From Burkholderiales bacterium (GTDB taxonomy: Bacteria; Pseudomonadota; Gammaproteobacteria; Burkholderiales; Burkholderiaceae_C), in contig JAUVWL010000017.1 in NCBI GenBank assembly GCA_030604135.1, forward strand, positions 1 through 64,000: a stretch of DNA of 64,000 nt, read 5' to 3'. The notes under the pieces were generated by a model. That model was not told where the DNA came from and searched no databases. It saw only the letters and a program-made list of their open reading frames with translations. This document shows, in pieces, positions 1 through 10,491 of this stretch. Position 1 is the first letter of the stretch, and every line of letters starts with the position of its first letter. A program made the translations under genes and the position numbers.

Positions 1-1031
1 CCGGTGGTGCGGTGTATTCGCCAGCCATGACCGACTTCATCTTCATGGTCAAGGACAGCTCCTACATGTTCGTGACCGGACCCGAGGTGGTCAAGACCGT
101 GACGCATGAGGAAGTGACCGCCGAGGAACTGGGCGGCGCCGTGACGCACAACACCAAGAGCGGCGTGGCTGATGGCGCGTTCGAGAACGATGTGGAAGCG
201 TTGCTGATGCTGCGCCGCCTTTACAACTACCTGCCGCTGAACAACCGCGAAAAAGCACCCGTGCGCCCCAGCGGCGACCCGATCGACCGGATGGACACCA
301 GCCTGGACACCCTGGTGCCGGACAACCCGAACAAGCCCTACGACATGAAGGAGCTGATCTTGAAGACGGTTGACGACGGCGACTTCTTCGAGATCCAGCC
401 CGACTACGCCAAGAACATCATCGTTGGCTTCGCACGAATGGACGGGCAAACCGTGGGCATCGTGGCCAACCAGCCGCTGGTGCTGGCCGGCTGCCTGGAC
501 ATCAAGAGCTCCATCAAGGCGGCCCGCTTTGTGCGCTTCTGCGACGCCTTCAACATCCCGGTTGTCACCTTTGTCGACGTGCCCGGCTTCATGCCTGGCA
601 CGTCGCAAGAATTCGGCGGCATCATCAAGCATGGCGCCAAGCTGCTCTACGCCTACGCCGAGTGCACCGTGCCCAAGATCACCGTGATCACGCGCAAGGC
701 CTACGGTGGTGCCTACGACGTGATGGCCTCCAAACACCTGCGCGGCGACGTCAACTTCGCCTGGCCCAATGCCGAAATCGCCGTGATGGGCGCCAAGGGT
801 GCGGTGGAGATCATCTTCCGCGAAGAGAAGAAGGACCCGGCCAAGCTGGCCGAGCGCGAGGCCGAGTACAAGGCGCGTTTCGCCAACCCGTTTGTGGCCG
901 GCGCGCGCGGCTTCATCGACGACGTGATCCTGCCCCACGAGACCCGCAAGCGCATCTGCCGCTCGCTGGTGATGCTCAAGGACAAGAAGGTCGAGAACCC
1001 GTGGCGCAAGCACGGGAACATTCCCCTTTGA
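1..1031 (+). CDS. pccB: Propionyl-CoA carboxylase beta subunit (5' truncated by window edge)
   Basis: Carboxyltransferase subunit of a biotin-dependent acyl-CoA carboxylase, moving carboxyl from biotin to propionyl-CoA to give methylmalonyl-CoA. The frame is open to the left edge and begins inside the conserved [12 protein letters not shown] stretch, so about one third of the usual ~510 residues is missing. Seen: the C-terminal crotonase-fold half with [14 protein letters not shown] and [11 protein letters not shown]. The Asp in GGAYDVM is the residue type generally associated with propionyl-CoA preference; that specificity is inference. It is followed 130 bp later by the alpha subunit on the same strand. 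Ends in TGA at 1029-1031. Confidence 0.93.
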   Translation, partial: GGAVYSPAMTDFIFMVKDSSYMFVTGPEVVKTVTHEEVTAEELGGAVTHNTKSGVADGAFENDVEALLMLRRLYNYLPLNNREKAPVRPSGDPIDRMDTSLDTLVPDNPNKPYDMKELILKTVDDGDFFEIQPDYAKNIIVGFARMDGQTVGIVANQPLVLAGCLDIKSSIKAARFVRFCDAFNIPVVTFVDVPGFMPGTSQEFGGIIKHGAKLLYAYAECTVPKITVITRKAYGGAYDVMASKHLRGDVNFAWPNAEIAVMGAKGAVEIIFREEKKDPAKLAEREAEYKARFANPFVAGARGFIDDVILPHETRKRICRSLVMLKDKKVENPWRKHGNIPL

Positions 1032-1060
1032 CCCGTTGCCTGTTTCATCGGTCCTGTTGC

Positions 1061-1140
1061 CGTCATGCCCGCGAAGGCGGGCATCAATGACGAACACAGG
1101 TCTGACCGGTTGCACCCCTGGATCCCCGCGTGCTCGGGGG
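1061..1140. repeat. REP-like intergenic hairpin pair between pccB and pccA
   Basis: An 8-bp perfect stem ATGCCCGC/GCGGGCAT with loop GAAG spans 1065-1084. A second GC-rich stem, CCCCG/CGGGG, spans 1124-1139 within a GGATCCCCGC context. The two-arm design (GCCCGCGAAGGCGGGC and GGATCCCCGC) resembles dispersed REP-type elements that I recall from many betaproteobacteria. Only one copy lies in this window, so its repeat nature rests on recall. It sits inside an operon and could stabilise or attenuate the transcript. Confidence 0.5.
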
Positions 1141-1161
1141 TGAAGGAAAGTAGGAGCTCAT

Positions 1162-3209
<2,048 letters not shown>

Positions 3210-3213
<4 letters not shown>

Positions 3214-3953
3214 GTGGCCCCCACGCTCCACCGCTGCGCGGGTCGCTGCCCCCCGAGGGGGCTGTTCCGGCTTGGGGCGGTCCGGCGCCGGATCGTTCGG
3301 GCCCCCACGCTCCACCGCTGCGCGGGTCGCTGCCCCCCGAGGGGGCTGATCCGGCTTGGGGCGGTCCGGCGCCGGATCGTTCGGGCCCCCACGCTCCACC
3401 GCTGCGCGGGTCGCTGCCCCCCGAGGGGGCTGATCCGGCTTGGGGCGGTCCGGCGCCGGATCGCCGCGGCACTCCCCGTCCCTTCAGGGTGCTCGGCGTC
3501 CAGCAGATCGCCATCGGAGGGCCGGACAAGCTGCGTTTGCAGAGGCTGTGGGTGGACATGCTGGGTCTGGAGATTACTGGCACCTTCCAGAGCGAGCGCG
3601 AGAACGTGGACGAAGACATCTGCGCTATCGGAAGCGGCCCGTTCAAGGTCGAGGTGGATCTGATGCAACCCATGGACCCGGAAAAGAAGCCGGCCGTCCA
3701 TGCCACGCCGCTTAACCATATTGGCCTGTGGATCGACGACCTGCCCAAGGCGGTCGAATGGCTCACGGCCAATGGCGTGCGCTTTGCCCCTGGTGGCATC
3801 CGAAAAGGCGCGGCTGGCTTCGACATCACATTTCTGCACCCCAAAGCAAACGAGGAATTCCCGATTGCCGGCGAGGGCGTACTGATCGAACTGGTTCAGG
3901 CTCCGCCCGAGGTGGTCAGCGCTTTTGCCGCGTTGTCAGCGCAGCCTGGCTGA
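3210..3953 (+). CDS. VOC-family protein, methylmalonyl-CoA epimerase-like, with repeat-derived N-terminal extension
   Basis: 247 aa. Residues ~93-247 are a glyoxalase/VOC domain: two beta-alpha-beta-beta-beta modules starting [12 protein letters not shown] and [18 protein letters not shown] and ending [11 protein letters not shown] position carrying His in classical epimerases is Gln here (VQQIAIG); His of LNHIG and Glu of LIELV could be metal ligands. The place after pccA suggests conversion of S- to R-methylmalonyl-CoA; this is inference. Residues ~3-86 are three in-frame copies of a Gly/Pro-rich 28-residue unit encoded by an 84-bp DNA repeat. Removing them would join Met-Ser to RPFRVLG, and relatives as I recall are ~160 aa. 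A GTG at 3489 could be an internal start. Confidence 0.85.
3217..3463 (+). repeat. Three tandem copies of an 84-bp hairpin-rich repeat inside a coding region
   Basis: Copies begin at 3217, 3301 and 3385, exactly 84 bp apart. They are almost identical (one visible base change, GTT versus GAT, in copy 1), and the third diverges after 3463. Each holds CGCTGCGCGGG, the hairpin CCCCCCGAGGGGGC and a CCGGCGCCGG palindrome. Because 84 = 28 codons and the unit lacks stops in the gene frame, the reading frame stays open. Frames on the other strand are open through it as well, which is a by-product of composition. The unit has the same architecture as intergenic repeats at 36370, 47278, 50277 and 61024. 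Confidence 0.93.
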
Positions 3954-3975
3954 CATTCAAAAGACCGAGGAGACA

Positions 3976-4012
3976 GACCCCGCCGGGCCAGCGCCCGAGC
4001 GGGGCTTTTTTA
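3976..4012 (+). terminator. Rho-independent terminator of the pcc operon
   Basis: Stem CCCCGC/GCGGGG with an inner CGGGC/GCCCG stem, followed by a TTTTTT run ending TATC. It lies 23 bp after the VOC stop codon. Confidence 0.85.
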
Positions 4013-4024
4013 TCAGGGCCCGGA

Positions 4025-4396
4025 TCACTCGCAGATCATGTATGACTTGGTCAGCGGCTCCAGCACTTCGAAGGACCCCTCGAAGCCTGCCGGAATGTAG
4101 ATGCCTTCACCCGGTCCGGCTTCCTCGTGACCGCCAAGGGCATCGTGCACGCGACATCGACCTTCGAGCACGGTGAAGAGTTCGCGCTCGGTCAGTCCCA
4201 TGGCGATCCGCCAGTGGCCTGGCTCGCACCGCCATACACCGCAATACATCCGGCCGGCGGGCAGGCTCTCGTCAACAAGGTTCCAGGTTTCCCGCGTTGG
4301 ATTCCCTGCGATCAGGCGCTCCGGCTTCGGGCGATCGATGCTCGGTGGGACTTCGGGCTGGGCGGTCAGTTTGGTCAGACGGGAGGTCGGTTTCAT
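4025..4396 (-). CDS. Cupin domain protein (cupin_3/DUF861 type)
   Basis: 123 aa from ATG at 4396; the frame stays open further upstream but that part has no family-like sequence. A single small beta-barrel: IAMGLTERELFTVLEGRCRV, then GPGEGIYIPAGFEGSFEVLEP. This matches short cupins of the ureidoglycine aminohydrolase-like group, whose members are usually of unknown substrate. It is convergent with the pcc operon and divergent from the small gene at 4529. No strong Shine-Dalgarno is visible. Confidence 0.8.
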   Translation of the reverse strand: MKPTSRLTKLTAQPEVPPSIDRPKPERLIAGNPTRETWNLVDESLPAGRMYCGVWRCEPGHWRIAMGLTERELFTVLEGRCRVHDALGGHEEAGPGEGIYIPAGFEGSFEVLEPLTKSYMICE

Positions 4397-4528
4397 GCCG
4401 CCATTGTGCCGATGTTCTTTGGGCAAGCCAGCACTTGGGCGGTGAATCTGACGCTTTTCGATGTACTGAATCCTTTGGTAGGTGCGTAAGCTCTGAGCAC
4501 CACATCCTCTTACCGACAGGAGTTTGCC

Positions 4529-4870
4529 ATGGCCGTCCAAAGAACCACCTCTGTCGCCTCGGAAGGGCCGGGTCAGCAGGCCGATGGTCTGATGGTCACA
4601 GGGGACACCCGATGGGCCAGCCGCCCGAAGGCATGGCGCGAACGCCAGCCGGCCCTGGCATGGCCTCCGGCACTGCTGGAGGCCTTCACATTGAGAATGG
4701 CCTCAAATGGCATGTGTGTCAGTCGCGCGCTCATGACCTGTGACAGAAGATATGCCCTTCAGCAGCTAGCTGACGCACACAACATGGACGATGACAGCCT
4801 GCGGGCGATGGCTGTGCAGCTGTTCCGGCACTTTGAGTCCCAGCAATCGGGCATCGCTTCCGTGCATTGA
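4529..4870 (+). CDS. Hypothetical protein, 113 aa
   Basis: Not a family I can name. ATG follows ACAGGAG with 6 bases between, which supports a real start. The N-terminal ~35 residues are low-complexity and polar. The C-terminal half, LMTCDRRYALQQLADAHN then LRAMAVQLFRHFE, is predicted helical. No signal peptide or membrane segment. It stands alone between a divergent cupin gene and a chemotaxis receptor. Confidence 0.55.
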   Translation: MAVQRTTSVASEGPGQQADGLMVTGDTRWASRPKAWRERQPALAWPPALLEAFTLRMASNGMCVSRALMTCDRRYALQQLADAHNMDDDSLRAMAVQLFRHFESQQSGIASVH

Positions 4871-4971
4871 TCACGGGCAGGCGTGATGGCCTGACCTTCA
4901 GCTGTATGTGAACAAGCCGATAACAGTGAAGTCAGCCTGTTCTGCTTCCAACCGATTCGAGACAAGAGCCC

Positions 4972-7293
4972 ATGTTCATCTTCAAGCCACTCAGACCAGG
5001 TGTGCATCTGATGCGCTCGTTGCGCCTACCCGTCAAGCTGGGCGTGCTCGCTTTGGTGCTGCTGTTGCCGCTGACCCTGATCTCCATCGTATTGGTGCAG
5101 CGCCTCAACACGAGCATCGACATCACAGAAGCTGAGCTCGCCGGTTCGAGACTCATCGGAGATCTGGGCGACACGATCCGCATTGTGCAGCGGCATCGTG
5201 GCCAGACCCATATGCTGCTTGCTGGGGACTCGGCCGCCCGTCCGATGCTGGAACGTACCCGCGCCGAGCTGGAGGCTGCTTCGCAAACCGTGGCCCGCTC
5301 GCTGGCGCGCCGCGCGGACTTCGGACTCGACGGCGACTGGGCCGGTTTCCAGAGCCGCATTCAAGGACTGGCCGCTCTGGAGCGAACCTCTGCAAGTGAG
5401 TCGTTTGCACGGCACTCGGAGTTGATCACCGATTTGCGACGCTTGGTGTACATCGTTGGTGAGCGCTCCTACCTGCTCTTTGATCCTGAGCCAGCGACTT
5501 ATTTCCTTATGGACATGGTGGTCAGCCACTCGCTGAACTGGGCCGAACTGGTGGCTCAGATCCGCGGCGCTGGAGCAGGCGAACTGGCACGAGCTGAGCC
5601 CGACCCGCAAGCACTGGCCCGCATACAGCTCCTGGTGGGCGAGGCCAGCAGCCGCACCAGTGACGTCTTGCACCAGATGGGATTTGCCGCGCGCTCCGGA
5701 CAAGGTGACCTTGGAGGTGAAGCGGCCGCGCGCGCAGTGCAGAGCTACCTGGACGGGGCTACCCAGGCCTTGCGGGACCCGGGCTCCATGTCACCCCAGG
5801 CCTACTTCGACGCGGGAACCCGTGCCATTGATGAGATTCTCCACTTTGAGCAGGCCGTTCGCCTGAGGCTGGAAGCATTGTTGAGCGCCAGGTTGCAGAA
5901 GGATCGCCAACTGCTGATGACCACCTTTGCTTCGGCATTGTTCGGCATTTCTTTGCTGGCCTACTTCATGGCGTCGTTCTATTTCAGCTTTGTGATTGAT
6001 TTTCGCCATGCCATCGACATCATGCGCCAGACAGCGTCAGGCAACCTTCGTGCACAGGCGACGGTGCGAGGCCGTGACGAACTGGCTGAGTTGACCCATT
6101 TGTTGCAGAGCATGAACAATAACTTGTCGGGCATGGTGGCTGAAGTCAGAAGCAATTCGGCGCTGGTGGCATTTGCTGGCAAGAACCTCGCGACCGGCAA
6201 CCGGGACCTTGCTGACCGGACCGAGCAGCAGGCGGCCAACCTCGAACAGACTGCCGCCAGCGTGCAGGAACTCTCTGGTACGGTGCAACAGAATGCCACG
6301 ACCGCCAGCGACTCCGACAGGCAGGCATCCCATGTTCGCGATGTCGCCGACGCGGGGGCCAGGTCGATGAACGATGCTGTGGCTTCGGTGGAGCAGATCC
6401 AGAAGAGCGCGCAGCAAATGTCGGACATCATCGGGGTGATCGACAGCCTGGCATTCCAGACCAACATCCTGGCCCTCAACGCAGCCGTTGAGGCGGCCCG
6501 CGCAGGTGAGCAGGGCAGGGGGTTTGCCGTGGTGGCCGCTGAAGTTCGGTCGCTTGCCCAGCGTTCGGCCGCCTCGGCCAAGGAGATCCGCCAGCTGATC
6601 GAGACCTCCACCCATCAGGTCGAGACCAGCGCCAGGCAGATTCGGGCCGTTGGCGGCAGCATCGAACAAATCGTCGGAGGGGTGCGCACCGTTGCCGGCA
6701 ACATGTCACTCATATCGTCCGCCAGTGCCGAGCAGAGCAGCGCGCTCAGCGAGATCTCATCGGCCGTGCGCCAACTCGACGAAATCACACAACGCAATGC
6801 GCAGATGGTCGAGCGGGCTGTGGAGCAAGCCGACCAGTTGGAGAATCGGGCGGCCCACCTGGCTCAGGCCGTCTCCAGCTTTCAATTGCAACAGGGCACG
6901 GCAGAAGAGGCGATGCTGCTGGTGCAAAAGGCTGTGGACAGGCGTTCGGCCACTGGCAAGGACGGCTTTGCGCAGGCCCTGACCGATCCGGCCAATGGTT
7001 TTCACGATCGGGACATGTATATCTTTGCGCTCGATCGAAGCGGTGTATACCGGGCATTTGGCGGCAAGCCCGAGAAGGTGGGGTCGCGTGTGCAGGACAT
7101 CCCGGGTGTCAACGGCGAGGCCTTGCTGCAGTCCATTGTTGCCCAGGCCGAGGACCAGCCTGGCTGGGTCGAATACGACATCGTCAATCCGCTGACAGGC
7201 AAGGTTCAGACAAAGATGTCCTATGTGACCCAGGTTGACGATTGGTATGTAGGTTGTGGCGTCTACAAGTCAGCCGTGCTGGCCACGGCCTGA
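4972..7293 (+). CDS. Methyl-accepting chemotaxis protein with a C-terminal Cache-like sensory domain
   Basis: 773 aa. TM1 at ~22-43 ([18 protein letters not shown]), an extracytoplasmic helical domain of ~270 residues, TM2 at ~316-340 ([18 protein letters not shown]), HAMP at ~342-393, then the methylation and signalling coiled coil with the tip sequence [18 protein letters not shown] near 490. Beyond the usual end of a receptor it continues for ~120 residues (from [12 protein letters not shown] to [12 protein letters not shown]) that resemble a single Cache domain placed in the cytoplasm. This architecture occurs in some betaproteobacterial receptors. The ligand is unknown. ATG 4972 is chosen; Met at 5011 is an alternative. 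Confidence 0.9.
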   Translation: MFIFKPLRPGVHLMRSLRLPVKLGVLALVLLLPLTLISIVLVQRLNTSIDITEAELAGSRLIGDLGDTIRIVQRHRGQTHMLLAGDSAARPMLERTRAELEAASQTVARSLARRADFGLDGDWAGFQSRIQGLAALERTSASESFARHSELITDLRRLVYIVGERSYLLFDPEPATYFLMDMVVSHSLNWAELVAQIRGAGAGELARAEPDPQALARIQLLVGEASSRTSDVLHQMGFAARSGQGDLGGEAAARAVQSYLDGATQALRDPGSMSPQAYFDAGTRAIDEILHFEQAVRLRLEALLSARLQKDRQLLMTTFASALFGISLLAYFMASFYFSFVIDFRHAIDIMRQTASGNLRAQATVRGRDELAELTHLLQSMNNNLSGMVAEVRSNSALVAFAGKNLATGNRDLADRTEQQAANLEQTAASVQELSGTVQQNATTASDSDRQASHVRDVADAGARSMNDAVASVEQIQKSAQQMSDIIGVIDSLAFQTNILALNAAVEAARAGEQGRGFAVVAAEVRSLAQRSAASAKEIRQLIETSTHQVETSARQIRAVGGSIEQIVGGVRTVAGNMSLISSASAEQSSALSEISSAVRQLDEITQRNAQMVERAVEQADQLENRAAHLAQAVSSFQLQQGTAEEAMLLVQKAVDRRSATGKDGFAQALTDPANGFHDRDMYIFALDRSGVYRAFGGKPEKVGSRVQDIPGVNGEALLQSIVAQAEDQPGWVEYDIVNPLTGKVQTKMSYVTQVDDWYVGCGVYKSAVLATA

Positions 7294-7318
7294 GCCAGCG
7301 AACCTGATTCGGGTGCGT

Positions 7319-7984
7319 TCAGTCGCCTTTGTCCGCCACCTTGCGGGCCCGGGCGCGTGCCAGGGCGGCTTCTATCACGGCACGCTTGCGGTCCAGCGTG
7401 GCCGGATCTGTGTGCATGGAGTGTGAGGCCAGGTCTGCCAGCTTCATGCGGGCTTTTTTCTCCAGTCTCTCCTCGTGCTCATGGTTTTCGCGCACCAGCC
7501 GTTGCTTGCGGGCTTCGTACCGGCTGCGAGCCAGCTCAGCCTGCTCAGGGCTCCATGCGTCCCATCCGGTCCGCTGCTCACTGACCACCTCCAGCGAGAT
7601 GCAGTCGACCGGGCACACCGGAATACACAACTCGCAACCCGTGCAATAGGGCTCGATCACCGTGTGCATGCGCTTGTTCGTGCCGACGATCGCATCGGTC
7701 GGACAGGCCTTGATGCAAAGCGTGCAGCCTATGCACCAGTTCTCGTCGATGGCTGCGACCGTCAGCGGACCCTCGACGCCGCATCCGGGATCCAGCGCCT
7801 GCACCGGGCGGCCGGTGATGGCCGCCAATCGAACCACGCCTTCATTGCCCCCTGGCGGGCAGCGGTTGATCGCGGCATCGGATGAGGCAACTGCCTCGGC
7901 GTAGGCAGCGCAGTCCGGATAGCCGCATCGCGTGCACTGCGTCTGGGGCAGGGCAGCGTCGATGCTGAGCACAAGTTCTTTCAT
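7319..7984 (-). CDS. rnfB: RnfB-type iron-sulphur protein (electron transport complex subunit B-like)
   Basis: 221 aa. An N-terminal Fe-S domain with CTRCGYPDCAAYAEA and NRCPPGG binds one 4Fe-4S cluster. It is followed by two ferredoxin motifs, CIGCTLCIKACPTDAI and CTGCELCIPVCPVDCI, and a charged Arg/Lys/Glu-rich helical tail. The N-terminal membrane helix of canonical RnfB is absent: the protein starts directly MKELVLSIDAALPQTQC. No other rnf gene is nearby. It is probably a soluble electron carrier rather than part of a full Rnf pump. Confidence 0.88.
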   Translation of the reverse strand: MKELVLSIDAALPQTQCTRCGYPDCAAYAEAVASSDAAINRCPPGGNEGVVRLAAITGRPVQALDPGCGVEGPLTVAAIDENWCIGCTLCIKACPTDAIVGTNKRMHTVIEPYCTGCELCIPVCPVDCISLEVVSEQRTGWDAWSPEQAELARSRYEARKQRLVRENHEHEERLEKKARMKLADLASHSMHTDPATLDRKRAVIEAALARARARKVADKGD

Positions 7985-8023
7985 GGCGGGACTATAGCCG
8001 CCACCCGGGCTTGCGCTGAAAAG

Positions 8024-9433
8024 TCAGGCCGCAGAGCCGTTGGTGCGATTGCGGGCGGGCTTGGTCGTCGATTTGACCTGCGCCTGGGCAACTGGCTTGC
8101 TGCGCTTGATGGTGCGGACAGGCTTGGCTGGCGTGACGGGCTGGGCTGGCGGGTTGGCTGCAGCGACACCCCCCTGGTGGGCCAGGATGAAGCTCTTGAC
8201 CACCGGGTACACCATTTCGCGCCAGCGGCGGCCACTGAAGATGCCATAGTGGCCAGCCCCCTTGGCCTCGTAGTGCATCTGGTGCTTCTGGGGAATGCCG
8301 GTACACAGGTTATGGGCCGCCGCCGTCTGCCCGCTGCCCGAAATGTCGTCCAGTTCACCCTCGATGGTCAGCAATGCGGTGTTGGTGATGTCCTGAGGAC
8401 GGACGCGTTCGAGTTTGCCTTTGGGGTTGCGGACATCCCAGGTGCCGTGGACCAGCTTGAACTCCTGGAACACGGTCTCTATCGTTTCCAGATAGTAGTC
8501 GGCGTCCATATCGAGCACGGCGTTGTATTCGTCGTAGAACTTGCGGTGGCTTTCCGCGCTCGACATGTCACCTTTGATCAGATCCTGGAAATAGTCGTAA
8601 TGGCTGGTGGCATGTCGATCCGGGTTCATCGCAATGAATCCGGCGTGTTGCAGGAAACCCGGGTACACGCGTCGGCCGGCCCCTGGAAAGCTGTGTGGCA
8701 CCCGGTAAATCACGTTGTTCTCGAACCAGCTGTGGCTGCGCTGCACGGCCAGGTTGTTGACTGCCGTGGGTGAACGCCGGGCATCGATCGGTCCACCCAT
8801 CATGGTCATGGACATCGGCGTGGTTTCCCCGCGTGAGGCCATCAGGGAAACGGCGGCCAGCACGGGCACGGTGGGCTGGCAGACGCTCATGACATGGCAG
8901 TTGCCGTAGGTCTGCTGCAGGTAGCGAATGAAATCCTGTACATAGTTCACGTAGTCATCGAGGTGGAACTCACCCTCGGACAGTGGCACCAGGCGCGCAT
9001 TCTTCCAGTCGGTGATGTACACCTTGTGATCGCTGAGCATGGTTCGCACTGTGTCGCGCAGCAGGGTGGCATAGTGGCCGGACAGCGGTGCCACGATCAA
9101 CACCACCGGTTGTCCCTTGAGTTTGGACAGGGTGGCACCGTCGTCGGTGAACCGCTTGAACCGGCGCAGTTCACAGAAGGGCTTGTCGATCTCGACGCGT
9201 TCGAAAATCGCGACGTCAACCCCGTCGACATCCACTGTCCGGATACCGAACTCGGGCTTCTCATAGTCCTTGCCCAGACGGTGGATCAGGTCATATGCGG
9301 CAGAAATGCGTTGTGCCAGTGGCGATTGTCCGAAAGGCAGAGCTGTGTTGGCATACAGCTTGGCAGCCACCTCGGCCAAGTCGGCAAAGGGCTCCATGAT
9401 CGAGCGCTGGGTTTCGTAAATCTGATAAAGCAT
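8024..9433 (-). CDS. phaZ: Intracellular polyhydroxybutyrate depolymerase
   Basis: 469 aa from ATG at 9433 (MLYQIYETQRSIMEPF); upstream in-frame codons are not family-like. Degrades stored PHB granules. The nucleophile elbow reads MSVCQPTVP with Cys at residue 185, in line with the catalytic Cys183 known for the Ralstonia eutropha PhaZ1 family; GELDDIS and GAGHYGIFSG supply the likely Asp and His. The C-terminal ~55 residues are Lys/Pro/Ala-rich (QPVTPAKPVRTIKRSK), a basic tail reminiscent of granule- or DNA-binding tails. A paralogue lies at 45261. A palindrome just upstream may be a PhaR site. Confidence 0.92.
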   Translation of the reverse strand: MLYQIYETQRSIMEPFADLAEVAAKLYANTALPFGQSPLAQRISAAYDLIHRLGKDYEKPEFGIRTVDVDGVDVAIFERVEIDKPFCELRRFKRFTDDGATLSKLKGQPVVLIVAPLSGHYATLLRDTVRTMLSDHKVYITDWKNARLVPLSEGEFHLDDYVNYVQDFIRYLQQTYGNCHVMSVCQPTVPVLAAVSLMASRGETTPMSMTMMGGPIDARRSPTAVNNLAVQRSHSWFENNVIYRVPHSFPGAGRRVYPGFLQHAGFIAMNPDRHATSHYDYFQDLIKGDMSSAESHRKFYDEYNAVLDMDADYYLETIETVFQEFKLVHGTWDVRNPKGKLERVRPQDITNTALLTIEGELDDISGSGQTAAAHNLCTGIPQKHQMHYEAKGAGHYGIFSGRRWREMVYPVVKSFILAHQGGVAAANPPAQPVTPAKPVRTIKRSKPVAQAQVKSTTKPARNRTNGSAA

Positions 9434-9450
9434 GATGAACCAACTCGTTA

Positions 9451-9465
9451 TGTTGCAGTGCAGCA
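9451..9465. promoter_or_regulatory. Possible PhaR operator upstream of phaZ
   Basis: TGTTGCAGTGCAGCA is a 15-bp near-palindrome (6 of 7 arm bases pair) 18-32 nt before the phaZ start. TGC/GCA-rich palindromes are the known target type of the PHB-responsive repressor PhaR in phasin promoters. Assignment is by resemblance only. Confidence 0.4.
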
Positions 9466-9612
9466 TAATGGTATCAGGAAGCGCGTCCGAATGCTCCGGT
9501 GAAAACACCTAATATTCCGGGGCAGTTGTCACCTTGGTGAAAGATTGCGCGCACATGTTGCCGCCTCGCCAAGGGGCATTCTCTGAACACTGACCGCCAC
9601 CGGCATGCATCC

Positions 9613-10440
9613 GTGAGCCAACAGAACCTGTCCATCGAGCGCCAGCCCGTGTTGTTTGTCGGTCACGGCAGTCCCATGAATGCCATCGAGGACAACGTAT
9701 TCAGGCGTGCCTGGTCTGCCCTGGGAGAAGACCTGCTGGTCGCGCATGGCGCACGCCCGAGAGCTATTCTTTGCATTTCCGCGCACTGGTTGACCCGAGG
9801 CTGGTGGCTGACGGCGATGGCGTGGCCTCGCACCATTCACGACTTTGGTGGCTTTCCCCAGGCGCTTTTTGATGTCCATTACCCGGCACCGGGCGACCCG
9901 GATCTGGCCCGGGAGATCGCGACGGCCGTGAGCCAGCCCACGGACGGCAAGCCATTGGGGCTGGATCGGGGCCAATGGGGCCTGGATCACGGCACCTGGT
10001 CGGTCCTGCTGCCCATGTTTCCTCAGGCAGATGTCCCCGTTATCCAGATGAGCATTGACATGGCCCGTCCCATGTCCGAACACATGGCGCTGGGCCGCCA
10101 GCTGGCCGGTCTGCGCTCAAAGGGAATTCTGATCGTGGGCAGTGGCAACACGGTCCACAACCTGCGTGCTATGCACGGGGATGCGACCCATGACCAGGCC
10201 TATGACTGGGCTGCGGCTTTCGATGCGGAGGTGGCCGACCTGATCGTCCGTCACGACCTGGAGGGCCTTTCCAGGCTGCCCCTCACATCCACCTATGGCC
10301 ATTGGGCGCACCCCAGTTGGGAACACTATGTGCCCTTGCTCTATGCGGCCGGGGCGGCAGGTGAGTCTGCCTACGCCAGTTTTTTCAACGAAGCCTTCCA
10401 GGGGGCTTCCATCGCCATGCGATCGGTCGTCTGGCGCTGA
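9613..10440 (+). CDS. Class III extradiol dioxygenase (LigB/YgiD, DOPA 4,5-dioxygenase family)
   Basis: 275 aa. Starts at GTG 9613 with a weak ribosome site. Metal ligands expected in this family are visible: His in FVGHGSPMNA near residue 18, His in CISAHW near 57, and His in GSGNTVHNLR near 180; a later WEHYVPLLYA matches the family end. Such enzymes cleave catechol-type rings; E. coli YgiD acts on DOPA, but the substrate here is unknown. It stands alone between phaZ (divergent) and an aminotransferase (convergent). Confidence 0.88.
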   Translation: MSQQNLSIERQPVLFVGHGSPMNAIEDNVFRRAWSALGEDLLVAHGARPRAILCISAHWLTRGWWLTAMAWPRTIHDFGGFPQALFDVHYPAPGDPDLAREIATAVSQPTDGKPLGLDRGQWGLDHGTWSVLLPMFPQADVPVIQMSIDMARPMSEHMALGRQLAGLRSKGILIVGSGNTVHNLRAMHGDATHDQAYDWAAAFDAEVADLIVRHDLEGLSRLPLTSTYGHWAHPSWEHYVPLLYAAGAAGESAYASFFNEAFQGASIAMRSVVWR

Positions 10441-10491
10441 ACCGCGCGATGGGGCGCCCGTCCGGAAGAGCAGAAGGACTCCGGCGTGCGA

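Noticed and set aside
3217-3463. Tandem repeats considered as a CRISPR array
   Set aside because: The 84-bp units are contiguous with no unique spacers, and no cas gene is near.
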